Shown piece after piece: positions 26,991 through 38,490 of a stretch of 64,000 nt of DNA. Numbering within the stretch: the stretch's first letter is position 1; each line of letters opens with the position of its first letter. Source of the DNA: Apostichopus japonicus (taxonomy: Eukaryota > Echinodermata > Holothuroidea > Aspidochirotida > Stichopodidae); NCBI RefSeq assembly GCF_037975245.1, contig NC_092565.1, positions 21,969,499 to 22,033,498 on the forward strand. Direction: 5' to 3'. A program made the position numbers and the translations under genes. The notes under the pieces are model-generated. The model saw only the letters and a list, made by a program, of their open reading frames with translations, was not told the DNA's origin and did no database searches.

Positions 26991-28225
26991 GTGGGAGAGG
27001 TGGGAGGTGATGTATTAAAGAAGAACGGGATAAACAACTGGAAAGTAGTGTTCACAGTGAGTAGTGCGAGAGGTGGGAGGTGATGTATTAAAGAAGAACG
27101 GGATAAACACCTGGAAAGTAGTGGTCACAGAGAGTAGTGCGAGAGGTGGGAGGTGATGCATTAAACAAGAAAGTGATAAACTGGAAAGTAGTGTTCACAG
27201 TGAGTAGTGCGAGAGGTGGGAGTTGATGTATTAAAGAAGAACGGGATAAAAACCTGGAAAGTAGTGGTCACAGAGAGTAGTGCGAGAGGATGTATTAAAG
27301 AAGAACGGGATAAAAACCTGGAAAGTAGTGGTCACAGAGAGTAGTGCGAGAGGTGGGAGTTGATGTATTAAAGAAGAACAGGATAACAACTGGAAAGTAG
27401 TGTTCACAGTGAGTAGTGCGAGAGGTGGGAGGTGATGTATTAAAGAAGAACAGGATAAAAACCTGGAAAGTAGTGGTCACAGAGAGTAGTGCAAGAGGTG
27501 GGAGTTGATGTATTAAAGAAGAACAGGATAAAAACCTGGAAAGTAGTGGTCACAGAGAGTAGTGCGAGAGGTGGGAGTTGATGTATTAAAGAAGAACAGG
27601 ATAACAACTGGAAAGTAGTGTTCACAGTGAGTAGTGCGAGAGGTGGGAGGTGATGTATTAAAGAAGAACGGGATAAAAACCTGGAAAGTAGTGGTCACAG
27701 AGAGTAGTGCGAAAGGTGGGAGTTGATGTATTAAAGAAGAACAGGATAACAACTGGAAAGTAGTGTTCACAGTGAGTAGTGCGAGAGGTGGGAGGTGATG
27801 TATTAAAGAAGAACAGGATAAAAACCTGGAAAGTAGTGGTCACAGAGAGTAGTGCGAGAGGTGGGAGTTGATGTATTAAAGAAGAACAGGATAACAACTG
27901 GAAAGTAGTGTTCACAGTGAGTAGTGCGAGAGGTGGGAGGTGATGTATTAAAGAAGAACGGGATAAAAACCTGGAAAGTAGTGGTCACAGAGAGTAGTGC
28001 GAGAGGTGGGAGGTGATGTATTAAAGAAGAACGGGATAAAAACCTGGAATGTAGTGGTCACAGAGAGTAGTGCGAGAGGTGGGAGGTGATGTATTAAAGA
28101 AGAACGGGATAAAAACCTGGAAAGTAGTGGTCACAGAGAGTAGTGCGAGAGGTGGGAGGTGATGTATTAAAGAAGAACGGGATAAAAACCTGGAAAGTAG
28201 TGGTCACAGAGAGTAGTGCGAGAGG
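26991..28225 (+). repeat. 73-bp satellite array, about 17 monomers of two alternating types
   Basis: The unit reads GTGGGAGGTGATGTATTAAAG, AAGAACGGGATAAAAACCTGG, AAAGTAGTGGTCACAGAGAG, TAGTGCGAGAG. Two monomer types can be told apart. Type A has GATAACAACTGG and GTGTTCACAGTGAG; type B has GATAAAAACCTGG and GTGGTCACAGAGAG. The order is A B A B B A B B A B A B A B B B B, so the middle is a 145-bp dimeric higher-order repeat and the right end is pure B. One monomer (about 27285) lacks roughly 14 bp and another (about 27160) has a short deletion. It lies 378 bp inside intron 2 from the exon 2 donor. Long open frames on the minus strand here are by-products of the repeat. Confidence 0.97.
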
Positions 28226-28602
28226 TTGAAGGGGGGGGCGGGTGAGTAATGGTCAAAGTTACCAAATTAGATGAACTTGGTGGATGAGATGTTGAAATAG
28301 AGGAAGGAGGCAGGTACCAGAGAAACAATGGATGGAGAAAACAACAAGAAACACCAATTGTGCAAGATATCCGCTTTATAGACTTAAGCAACACTTGGAT
28401 TTGATTTGCAATTACCAATGACAATTTTTCCTGATCATGAAGATGAAGTCAACGGACACAAATAAATGTTTCTTGAAGAGGACTGAAACCATTGATTTTC
28501 CCTTTACATTTTCCTCCCTCAATACAATTAAAATCTGTCAATACATGTAATAAATTATCATGCATGTCTTTTCTAATCGGCCTTTCATTGTTAATACTGT
28601 AC

Positions 28603-28792
28603 CTCATAAGCATTCTTGATATTGATGGACTCCTTATATTTTGCCACGTGGCCAGCAATGCCTTGACCAAACGGAATACGGATCTCGTCCCGTTCTGAAT
28701 GAAGTACATCTTCCACTGTTGAGTTTTCAGTCACATCAAATAGCCTTGAGCATAGGTACCGGTTTTCTTTAGTACCTCTCACAAGGAATAAG
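28603..28792 (-). CDS. PDE11A: PDE11A-like phosphodiesterase, coding exon 2 (GAF-A core)
   Basis: This exon encodes residues 155 (last base of the Ser codon) to 218, most of the first half of the GAF-A domain, the cyclic-nucleotide-binding regulatory domain of PDE5/6/11. The acceptor is CCAATTGCAG|C and the donor is TATGAG|GTACAG. The exon is 190 bp: one base completing the split Ser codon, then 63 codons. The translation contains SLFLVRG, SRLFDV, IRIPFGQGIAGHVA and INIKNAYE. These match the GAF-A landmarks of the family in order: beta strands, the GxGIxGxVA helix and the NIxDAY turn. After splicing, INIKNAYE continues as DPRFN in exon 3, a hallmark junction sequence of PDE5/11. The first and last residues join both neighbouring exons in frame without gaps. 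A 73-bp satellite array starts about 380 bp into the downstream intron. Confidence 0.95.
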
Positions 28793-28924
28793 CTGCAATT
28801 GGAAATAGAAAGTTCTCTATTTAGCCAACAATTTTATCACACCCACAACAATAGTCTAAATATTAATCACAATCGATCAAAACCCCAAAACTTTGAAATT
28901 GTTACCAGCTTGGACAGCTATACT

Positions 28925-29070
28925 TACGGGTGGTGGTTTCAGAAGGAGGATGGGTCTTGCCCTCGAGGAGGGTCAATGAGGGCCCAGTGCTAAAATGTTA
29001 CCAGTTTATAAGCTACAGTAGGTAGATGGGAACGTGCAATAGTGGTGTCCAGACAGGTACGAGAGGAGTG
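28925..29070 (+). mobile_element. Dispersed GGTAGAATGAG element, diverged copy near exon 2
   Basis: Shows GGTGGTTTCAGAAGGAGG, a CCCTC/GAGGG hairpin (28960-28972, extended by TTG/CAA with a bulge), GGGCCCAGTGCTAAAATGTT, ACCAGTTTATAAG, CAGTAGGTAGATGGG, AACGTGCAATAGTGG and AGACAGGTACGAGAGGAG. The CAGGTA splice-like box is degenerate here. It lies in intron 1, 133 bp before the exon 2 acceptor in gene coordinates. Confidence 0.6.
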
Positions 29071-29990
29071 CAGCAAAATCTAAGAAGCCTGTGATTTTAT
29101 CATTGAGTGAACCAATTAAGTACCATATCTTCTGTGATTCATTGTCTGGGCGCATTTAATATTTATCACAAAGCAAAGCCAACCTGAAATTTTCAAAATA
29201 TTTGTGGTTTCTCTTTGTTGCATTATTTTAATTTTTATTTCATTTCCCTTTTGTTATCAGTAATAACTTGGGATGACAATACTTTGCATGTCAAGGAAGA
29301 TGGGATTAACCCTGTTGCTTTTAAATGAAAAAAAAAACAGGTGGACAATTTAATCTGATTGGGCAATATTTCAGGTAAAATGTCTTCTATAGATGTCACC
29401 AAGCCAAACATCATTGTTAAATAATCCAAACAATCTTATAGTACTGTAGTGTCCAGTGGAGCCTATCAACCTCTCTTGGGTTATAACAAGCCATGTCTCT
29501 CTTTAGTACTATTTTAAAGGACAAGCTCTACTTCATCCCCACCTTAATAACAGGTGCTCTTATTAATTAATTGAACTCCTTCACTAATGACCATTGTAGG
29601 TCAAGTAGGTCATTTAGCCTAGAGTAATTCACTTTATTATGGTGAAAAGGAACCGCACCTTTTACTGAAACAGGTGCATGGGTGGAAAATATATTTTGGA
29701 CCATGGGCACCAGAGATTTTTGTGTATCTGACCAAAATATTATAGATAGGCTTATAACCTTTCAAACTTTATATATTATGTAATGGTATGTAGGTGTCAG
29801 GACCCATGAACCTTCCAATTTTCAAAGATGCCAAGAAAATTAGAAGATAGAGCCAATATACAGCACACCCACAGTATGAAGCAATGTACTATAGAATGGA
29901 AGCAACTGCAAGAGTGAAAAAAGAAAACAAGGAAAACCTCTAGAAATATTTAAAGTTTTATCTTTATTATTATTGCCTGTGGGAAAGAAA

Positions 29991-30078
29991 AGAAATGCAA
30001 TACTCCTGAAGAAGAAATGCAATACTCCTGAAGAAGAAATGCAATACTCCTGAAGCAGAAATGCAATATTCCAGAGGA
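29991..30078 (+). repeat. 22-bp tandem repeat, four copies
   Basis: The unit GCAATACTCCTGAAGAAGAA plus AT is repeated three times nearly perfectly, with a fourth degenerate copy (GCAATATTCCAGAGG). Confidence 0.95.
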
Positions 30079-30904
30079 ACAAATATATTCCAACTTCCAA
30101 CATTAACCCAATAAATTACAACAGTCTGTACTTGTCACACTATGTAGGTTTATATATTGGCTTTGACAACTGACACCTAGGTAAAGTCTGTAACCCTAGC
30201 ATACATTGGTAGTATCACAAGTCCCACTTTTCTGTTTCTAAAAGACAATTATTTTCTGACAAAATTTTAATTTCATCACTTTTAGACAACTCATGGCAAC
30301 AAACCTTGACCTTATCTTACTACTTCATTATCACTTCATGCCACATATCCCATGATGGAGTATGACCTCTTTTGACAGAAACTCCATCATCGGTTCACCA
30401 TCATTTCTCAGACTGGCATCACAATTAATTTGCACTCTTCAGGTGACTGCACTGGAAATCAAAGATTATAAAGCTGATAAATGCTACTGTACCTTTAGGC
30501 CCGCAGGGCAAGAAAACAGAAACTGGGAGAGAAGGTAGTCACAGTACCAGAAAGAAAGGGAAAAAAATCTACTGTTTCTTACATCACTGATACATGTACG
30601 TGAAGATCACTGCTCGCTGATTAGGCAAGAAAAATTTTTATAGCAAGAAACTATTAGGGTCATGATGCTTTCAGTGTTCAGCTAGGTACAGTACAGCATA
30701 TATTCTCTACTGGATGTAACATGCATGACTAACCCTACGTACAGGTAGTTGATTGTTGGGGATCCAAGTAATTCAGGAATGCAATATAGTTTAAGAGATT
30801 TTTATAGTTGGAAAGCCTTTCAAGGCAGCAGTGATGATATTGTCATGTTAAACTAAGGCACAATAGAGTATATAAATCTGGCTGCACAGTTACACGTTTC
30901 TGGT

Positions 30905-30926
30905 ATGTATATATATATATATATAG
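30905..30926. repeat. Short AT microsatellite
   Basis: About ten AT dinucleotides in TGTATATATATATATATATA. Confidence 0.9.
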
Positions 30927-31626
30927 CAAAGATGTGAACATTCAAATTTACCATAGAACTTGGTTCTTCAGATTAGGAAATCCACAACAGTTTGGATCAA
31001 TATTAGCTGCAATGACACTTAATTACATATGTCTGTTGTCATTCTGATCTAGTTAGGATTATGTCAATATTGAAAAAAAATGCTGAAGTGTTGTTTTTTA
31101 ATGCAGATGTGGGTAGCATAGTAGTTCTAAAAGAACAATCAGATTGCCAAACAGTGAAGAAAATAATTTAAAGGGAAAACAAATCAATGTGCACACAAAG
31201 TTTTCAGGAGTTTCTAGATCTGATCAAATAAAGTGTACCTTAACAAGAAAAGTTGCCAACTCAAAGACCCAAGTGTGAAAAGCTAACTTAGCTCTAGATA
31301 AGGGCTCATGACCCATCAATGACACATGTCATTGATGGCAGTGCCTCAAGTTACAAACTCTTCCCATCATACCTGTCGATAGGAAAGTGTATTTGTTGAT
31401 AAGAGACGGGTAAGAGTGGAATGGTGTGATGTAAATTATCACAACATTCACTTTAAAATATCAGCTGAACCTCTTCTCAGCAACAATTCTCTAAATTGAA
31501 GTATGTGGCCATGTGATCATGAAAATGTTAAACCTAATACAGTATGGGATGGGTTTTTGTCTGTATATACACATTAAATGCCTTCATTCCTTCCTGAATG
31601 CATGCCATTCATGACAAAAGGAATTA

Positions 31627-31785
31627 GACACTTTGAATGGTTGAATGAGATGAGAAGGAAGGGCAATGACCGGAGGGGCCGGTCATAGAGGGCTCACAGT
31701 GTTAAAAGGTTACAAGGATGTTCTAGGCACGGTAGAATGAGGGCGCTAAGGTTGTGAGGAGACAGGTAAGCGTGGAGCGAAGTAA
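31627..31785 (+). mobile_element. Dispersed GGTAGAATGAG element, 159 bp, flanked by 48-60-bp direct repeats
   Basis: The core carries GGTTGAATGAG (31639), hairpin ATGACCGG/CCGGTCAT (31666-31686, 5-base loop), CTCACAGTGTTAAAAGGTTA, GGTAGAATGAG (31731), GGTTGTGAGGAGACAGGTAAG and the end GCGAAGTAA. Host sequence starting ATACACATTAAAT and running to GACAAAAGGAATTA is present both before (31567-31626) and after (31786-31833) the element. The left repeat has 12 extra bases and one or two substitutions. This is the longest flanking duplication of the family. Confidence 0.8.
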
Positions 31786-34119
31786 ATACACATTAAATAC
31801 CTGAATGCATGTCATTCATGACAAAAGGAATTAAGGTTTGAAACACGCTTCAGTCCATACATAATCCTAGCAAATATGGGATGAAGCAATAAATTCAATC
31901 TGCTCAGATGAATTCATCTAAAGTTGATGACCATTACAATCATCATACATAACAGGTAAAGTCTCACATTGAGGTGTCCAAAACATGTTATAGAAGCAGT
32001 GGCTTGGTTAATACTGGAGAAAGACAATTTAGAGAATACTACTGTACATGAAAATTTGAAAGACTCAAAGGATTTATCACATCAGTCACATGGACTAGCG
32101 CTAAACAGTGTTTCTATCAATCAGATGAACTTTATCCTTTATCTAGTCACCAATCCACAAAGTTTTAGTTAAGTATCTTCACCAGATACTATGCCATCAC
32201 AGCCTACATCCCACCCTGCTTCCATGGCCCCCTCCTGCCCCTGTAACAAACCAAACACAAAATAAGCAGCTGCTTACATTGCTTTCCTTACTGCAGAACT
32301 TAATAGACCTCGCAAAGTGCCAAACACTCATCAATTCTGACAGACTTTAATTTTGTCCAAGCTCTGCCAAACATGCTGTATGCCACAACGATTGAAAAGA
32401 AATTGATACTTTTCAAAAATGAAATATATGCATACACCTGAGCTACCTCGTATCTCCGGTCCTTCTTTCAACATTTCATTCTGTTCATCCAACATTTGAA
32501 TCCATGAGAGGCAAAAAATTTACACCTTGAAAGTTCCACTTAGGCATTGCTAGCAGTTTAATCATATTACCAAGATACTGCAAGTTACACAGCTACTTAA
32601 TGTAATCCCTAGGGCACTTCCCGCTCAGTATTGATTTCCATTGCCATGTTCTCTCTATTCCCTCTGATCTAATCTACTTAATGCATGTTTATATAGATTA
32701 ATGGTTGCTTTTGCAATGCAGAAGAGCCAGCTGCCAATTTCAAAGTGTTTTATGGAACTTCTTCTTCTTCTTCCAGTTGACAGCAAAAAAAAAGACATTT
32801 CTCTGTCCTTTCCACTTCACTGCTGTCGAGTTCACTACGACACTACAATTTCAAAGCTCTATAAATGGTGAAGTCTTGATTTAGCAGATAGAATGTCCAC
32901 CCTTCCTGCTGGATATGAAATTAGACTTAGAGGTTCCGATTCCATCACGAACCAGGGTTTCTTTTAATTTGTTCAAACATGCTTGGTTGTGAAGTGATGA
33001 TGACCAGCATTTTCACTGAATTTTGTTGTCTAGTTCTTAAATTTGACAATTAACTTTAGGATGTTCTTTTTTTGGGGGTGGGTGGGGGGCAGGGGGAGGG
33101 CAATGCTAATGTATTACCACTTTTGGTTAGGTTGATTTGAGTGAATATATGGAATGGAATCAGGTAAAGGGTAAAGTGTTCAAAGTAACATTCAAGCAAC
33201 TGTCAAGCAACATTGGTCAATTGATCATTTGTGAAGTCTTTTAAACCAAGACTCTACTACACGTATGTATGCAGAAAGGCCATGAAATGTGAGCCACTAT
33301 ACAAATAGGTGATGAGAAGGATTGTGACACCAGTGAAGTAAACTGAAATGGAAGCACTCACATAGTTGCTTGATATTATGTTGTTTAAAGCATGAATATT
33401 GTACACACAGTAAACTTAAACCAATTCTTCTGGTTCAGACGTAAAAGGAGTTGATTATGTTGCCATATACACCCTTTCACCACATAATACACATAGATAT
33501 CAACATATGTGTGGTGTGCAACACAGGAAGGTTCCACTACTTTGAGAATATCTGTCACTGTCAGAACTAACAACACATAGCCTGTAAATTATTTAGGCCT
33601 TCCACCCTTTCATTTAAAATCTACATTGGCTATCAGAATCATGGAAAAAGTTGGTAATCTAAACCAATTTCTTATAATAAGAGTACTCATTAAATTGCTG
33701 ATGAACTACCAGCAAAATTCCATCTTTTTGGGTCAAAAAGAGCTACTTCACATCGTTCCATATGTACACTATAAGTCACTTGTGTGAAACTGGCAGGAAT
33801 AAGAAGATGGTATAAAGTGCTAGTAGCAAAATACAATCAGCTGCTGTATGGATTAGCATTTAGCTCATGTATGCAAGTGCAATGAGTGATTCCAAAATTT
33901 TGCTGAAATTCTAGCTCTGATTATAATGGTTTTGCCAGTAGTAATCTATTAACCCAAGAAACTAATTAAAACAGCATGTAGATTTACTAAAAAGCAGAAA
34001 GCCCATAAATCACAATGACAACCATGTCAAATCTTAAAGCAGCCTTTTGATGGCTAGTCAACAATTTTTACAAAGTACTCTCAGATATAACCTTACTCAA
34101 GACAAGATTACAATTTATG

Positions 34120-34195
34120 AACCTACTGTGAGATTCCCCTCCCCCCCCCCACCTCCTAGACCCAATGTCTAGGAGGAGATATCTTACAGTAGGTT
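34120..34195. repeat. Foldback hairpin with two stems and a C-tract bulge
   Basis: The outer arms AACCTACTGTGAGAT (34120) and ATCTTACAGTAGGTT (34181) pair over 15 bases with one mismatch. The inner arms CCTCCTAGAC (34152) and GTCTAGGAGG (34167) pair perfectly around a CCAAT loop. A run of about 12 C's bulges on the left side. It could be a tiny MITE or a hairpin RNA precursor; nothing shows transcription. Confidence 0.75.
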
Positions 34196-34977
34196 GACAA
34201 AGATGTTAAAGATGTTAATGATGTTAAAAGGTGTTAATGAGCAAATCCTCAGTGGCGATCCTTTCGTTTCTCAACATTTTGCTATCCTGACACATGTTAT
34301 TTTTAATATTGACAGTGCCAATGCAAAATGCAAATATATAAAATTTTGACCTTTGGGTCATTATTTGAACTGAAACTTGACAAATGAATTAGCTAGTGAG
34401 CTACATTGTTTTAGAAGAGTTTAGCTTGATTAAATTATAAGTCCACTCGAAAGCAAGTTTCCGTATAACAATAAGGCTTAGGGGCAGGAATAAAGAGAAA
34501 GGGGGGGGGGGATTTAGTCTAGTATCACTTTATAGCAACTTTAGGCTATGCAAATGGCACAATTGATAGTTCACGATAGGAATACACATGTTTGAAATCT
34601 GTAGCCTACTGTTTATTCAGCAAATAATCTATGTGGTTATTTGTACTGAACCAGCTTCCCTTCACTGCTAGGCCTGCATGCAGTAAGTATATTGCCATAT
34701 AGTCAGACATCCAGACGTTGAACAAAATATGTCCAACTGATGGACTTTAGGCTGGCAATGTACAGTACTACACCTTGGGTATATAATATTACTTGGCATG
34801 ACCTTGCGTATAACTTAAATAGAGTTTTGTTTCCCAGGTGAATTTGAATCAAAGGTAATAGAACAAAAACAGACATCAGTGAAAGTATGACACATTAAAC
34901 TAAACAATAAATTCACTTGACCATACAAGAAGCAGCCTATGTGCTCTTTCGACAATCAAACACTGTCTGCACACAGT

Positions 34978-35040
34978 GTACTCTGCAGTATGTGACTGCG
35001 TTCACCAGTTACATCCCTCAGATCTTACTGAGTTTGTTTA
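34978..35040 (+). repeat. Dispersed repeat, copy 1 of a pair (other copy at 38.1 kb)
   Basis: GTACTCTGCAGTATGTGACT, then ACATCCCTCAG and CTTACTGAGTTTG, in the same order and near-identical spacing as in the copy at 38119-38183. Confidence 0.65.
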
Positions 35041-37815
35041 AATTTACGAGGTAAGACCCTGAATGTACGGAAAAAAATCAAGACTGATATACTCCAGACT
35101 TTATGGTCATGGTTTTTGGTAGGATGCGCATCTCCAAGAAAATCAATGCCTAATCAGCAAATGATGACGCCAAACTCATCAATTTCAGTGTTTTTTTTTG
35201 TTTTTTTTGGGGTTTTTTTGGTAAATTTGTTTGCCAGATACATCAGAACATTATCACAAATGATATCTTGAAAGTTGTGCAGTGGAGTGTGAACAGTAAC
35301 ATCGTTTGTTGTGTAATATGCTTTATTAATACACAATGTAAAAATATAACTGTACCCTATGTTGAACTTAATACCACCAATTAAACTGCCAAAACTGTAT
35401 AAAGTAAACAAAATGATATGAATGTAGCCAAATTTTTCATTTGAGCTATGTTTCAAATATCACTTGATAAATCTCAATCGATAAATCTCAATCCTCATTT
35501 TTACTCTTCTTGCTTTATTTCCTGCACAGAAGTCCTACTATTTGACACAGCCATTTGATCAAATATTATTTGCCGTAAATCGTGTCATTTCAACCTTGAC
35601 ACCAAATTGTGGCAGTTTTTAAAAGATAATTGATGTCTTCATAGGAAACTAATCTCATTTTTTCTATTTCTCCCTTCGCTTGCCTCGTCTCAAAGTGACA
35701 ACGAAAAAAAATGATAAAATGATAACAAAATGAATATCATTTGCTACAGTTTGTAATGATGCAACATTCTCAATATATCAGCTGATAGTGTTACTTCTTG
35801 AAGATGCATACATGTAATTTAGAGTAATATTTAATGTTGTCTTCTGAGAACGTAAACCACAGACCGAATCAATATTCTGACGCACAAGCAGACTAGAATC
35901 ACATCTGATGAAATAACACAATAAAGCAAATACAGATGAAGAAAATTTGAAAATGCAAGAGCGAAAAGGCCCGTCTGTGAAGAATTTCCATGAACTGTAT
36001 CTACAGTAGATGGAAAAAAAAACTGCGACCTTCAAACGCAAGCAGGACTGAGATTTGAAAGATATCAGTCCGGTACTAGCACACACAAAAATGAGGCGGG
36101 GGGGGGGGAGATTTTGTGAGTCTGTTTACACTCATGTACATGCGAGTACATCTAATATTGCAGGAATAAAATGTAACTCTTGGCTGGCAAAACTGTCACA
36201 TTTTCGCAGATGATACATCTCTAGTGATATCAAGCAGTGACAGATAAATTTACTGCATGAAAGTTATTCACATTATCTGTTGAGCTACAGAATCACTTGC
36301 TTTTAAGAACATCGCATCCTGAGTGGGTAATTAAGTACAATACCAAGGTTGCCAAGTGGTTCTTTGCTGGCCATAACAGATGAGAAGTACTCTATAGTGC
36401 TCACAGTATGGGGTAAATATTGACTTTAGTCTGTTCAGACTTCAAACATCACTCTTTAGGAACAATGACACAAGGTAGAGAGCATGTACTGATACACTCT
36501 CATCCCCAAGAGGACGTGTAGGACATTTTAGTTTTGTGCCCTGCAGATGTGGATTGATCCATATTTGATTCAGCCTAGCTGCAAGGTATTTTGCAGCTGC
36601 TGCAGCTTTTCTGTTTCACATTGTGCAGTACGTGAATTGGGACATCTATGTTAAGTACAGTATACTGTATCTATTAATAACTTAAAGAATAAGCGGAAAT
36701 CTTCAGTGCAGAATAACAAAAAATGGTGCAAGTTAATGCATCAAGTGTAGCAGTAGCTATGACAGTAAATGGGAGATGGAGATAAGTTTCTTAAATGCAA
36801 TGTTCACTTTTAATACACAAATCTCCGTACCTTTCCCCTTCCCACCCCCCACCCTCCCCAAGCCCAGGCTTCTTTCATGCATGTTTACCTGACACTCTCA
36901 TTAATAGGTATATAACATTTTGTATTTCAACTTTAAACAATTAAACAGATACAAAAACTGTGGAACAAACAAGTATTGTACAATTTAGCATTCATTTATA
37001 CAATGTAAAGTCTTTAATTTATTAACCTAAAGTTTATAGTCAGCATAGATTGATATGAAAGTGTGGTGAATAAAACCTACCTGTCTTCATAAAACTTGTG
37101 CATATCTACTATTGCCAATACTCTAACTCATTAGCTTTTAGAACAGTGCGCAAAATCTTCCTGTATTTCATGTGCAGTTCAGCCGGTATGATTAACCTAT
37201 TCCCAGTGTTGGATCTTTCTCTAAAGTAGATGTTTCTGTTTGATAGCTTAAATGAAACATTACTTTCTACATCATCCACTCATACTTCACTTTATAGTCA
37301 GTCAGTGCCCAGCTCCAAGCTTCAGCTCCTTGCCCCTCCCCCTCCCCTCCCTCCCTTGCCCCTTTGACCCCATTAGGATCCCAATGGTGGGTCACAATCT
37401 TGCCTCTGACGACAGCTTGCAAACTAATGCAACTAGTTTGAGGGGTATATTTTACATTTATTAATGGCAAGTGACGTTATGCTCTTAAGCTATCAGATGC
37501 TTTAAGATTTTTACTTGCACAGATGGTTATTGATTACATTTATTACGGAAATATGTAAGGTACAAGTAAGGACAAGTTTAGTTTAAAAATTTTTTTTTCA
37601 AAAGGTCAATCCATCCTCTTCTAATACCATTACATTTCCATATTCCATTAAGATAAACACAAGGCAAATGCATACTGTAATCATCTCATAAGTTGAATGC
37701 CGCTCTCCAAAATAGAAATTATGTCCATTACGAAAAAAGGATAAACATTTGCCTGAATGGAGGGCATTTCGATTTCTATTGACACCCACACAAATTATGC
37801 ATCATATTCCACAAG

Positions 37816-37852
37816 ATAGCATTTTACAGAGGTGGAGTGAAGTAAATAGCAT
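37816..37852 (+). mobile_element. Possible 23-bp remnant of the dispersed element between 7-bp repeats
   Basis: ATAGCAT occurs at 37816 and 37846, flanking TTTACAGAGGTGGAGTGAAG plus TAA. The final GTGAAGTAA followed by ATA is the family's 3' signature. It is short, so chance is possible. Confidence 0.3.
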
Positions 37853-38118
37853 CTCAAAGAGTAAATAATCTCAATGGTGAACATGCATACAGTTTATACA
37901 GTACACTGCAATGATTTGAATAAATAGTTCTATTATATGCATTGTATTACACTACGTGCTGTTCAATAGAATTTTGAGTGGTTAAGTTGTTTTCAATACA
38001 AATTTTTTCTATGTGAGTTTTCACTTTTTTTATTCATTTATATTAATCTTCTTTCTTTTCTTTTTTATGGATGGCTGTACAGACAGAAGCAACTCCCAAA
38101 TTTGATGACTGTACAGAG

Positions 38119-38183
38119 TATACTCTGCAGTATGTTACTATGTACATTCTAGCACATCCCTCAGTACTTACTGGTTTGGGTAG
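38119..38183 (+). repeat. Dispersed repeat, copy 2 of a pair (other copy at 35.0 kb)
   Basis: TATACTCTGCAGTATGTTAC, then ACATCCCTCAG and CTTACTGGTTTGG. The last part, TTACTGGTTTGG, also appears near 10208 and, as TTACTGGCTTGG and AACTGGTTTGG, at 46570 and 19504, so the family may be larger. Confidence 0.65.
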
Positions 38184-38358
38184 TTTTATAAGGATAGTGT
38201 ACTGATTTCACCTTCAATTGACAAACATCTACACTTTCTCAACTACCCCTTACCATAAGAATTGGTTAGTATTGGACTGAAACCGAGCTACGACCAATTT
38301 CTGGTTTTGCGCAACCCTCGTATGAAAATCCTGTCAACAATCACATACCTGCACTTCT

Positions 38359-38490
38359 AAATGGTAGATCCAGAAGGAGGAGAACTGGGTGGAGTCCCAG
38401 AAGTAGAGGGCACAGTGCTAAAACATTCCCAGTCATGTAGCAGATGGAAAAGTGCAATTGTAGTTTGGAGACAGGTAAGAGAGGAAAGAA
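38359..38490 (+). mobile_element. Dispersed GGTAGAATGAG element, diverged copy
   Basis: Carries TGGTAGATCCAGAAGGAGG, hairpin CTGGG/CCCAG at 38385-38400, GGGCACAGTGCTAAAAC, a shortened middle (AAGTGCAATTGTAG), GGAGACAGGTAAGAGAGG and the end AAAGAA. Flanks ATACCTGCACTTCT (38345) and ATACATCCACTCCT (38491) agree at 11 of 14 positions and again start with ATAC. Confidence 0.65.

Larger units (their letters stand above)
5322..28602 (-). other. Intron 2 of the PDE gene (23.28 kb, phase 0)
   Basis: Bounded by GTACAG at the exon 2 end and TTTCACAG at the exon 3 end. It contains the LINE/hAT cluster at 13.2-14.8 kb, repeats at 11.3-11.7 kb, dispersed GGTAGAATGAG element copies (10.3, 10.5, 12.6, 17.5, 19.2 and 20.9 kb), a G-rich tract at 22.3 kb, degenerate TTTGACC-rich repeats at 22.9-23.3 kb and the 73-bp satellite at 27.0-28.2 kb. 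In the remaining stretches (roughly 5.7-10.3, 14.8-17.5, 17.99-19.2 and 23.4-26.9 kb) I see only AT-rich sequence, homopolymer runs and short chance open frames. Confidence 0.9.

Noticed and set aside
27295-27988. Overlapping 61-85-codon minus-strand frames (TTFQVFIPFFFNTS-like)
   Set aside because: They are translations of the 73-bp satellite, shifting frame from one monomer to the next, with no start context or exon signals.
26991-28225. Regular 73-bp array resembling a CRISPR array
   Set aside because: There are no unique spacers; the whole unit is repeated, and the window is animal DNA with introns. It is a satellite.
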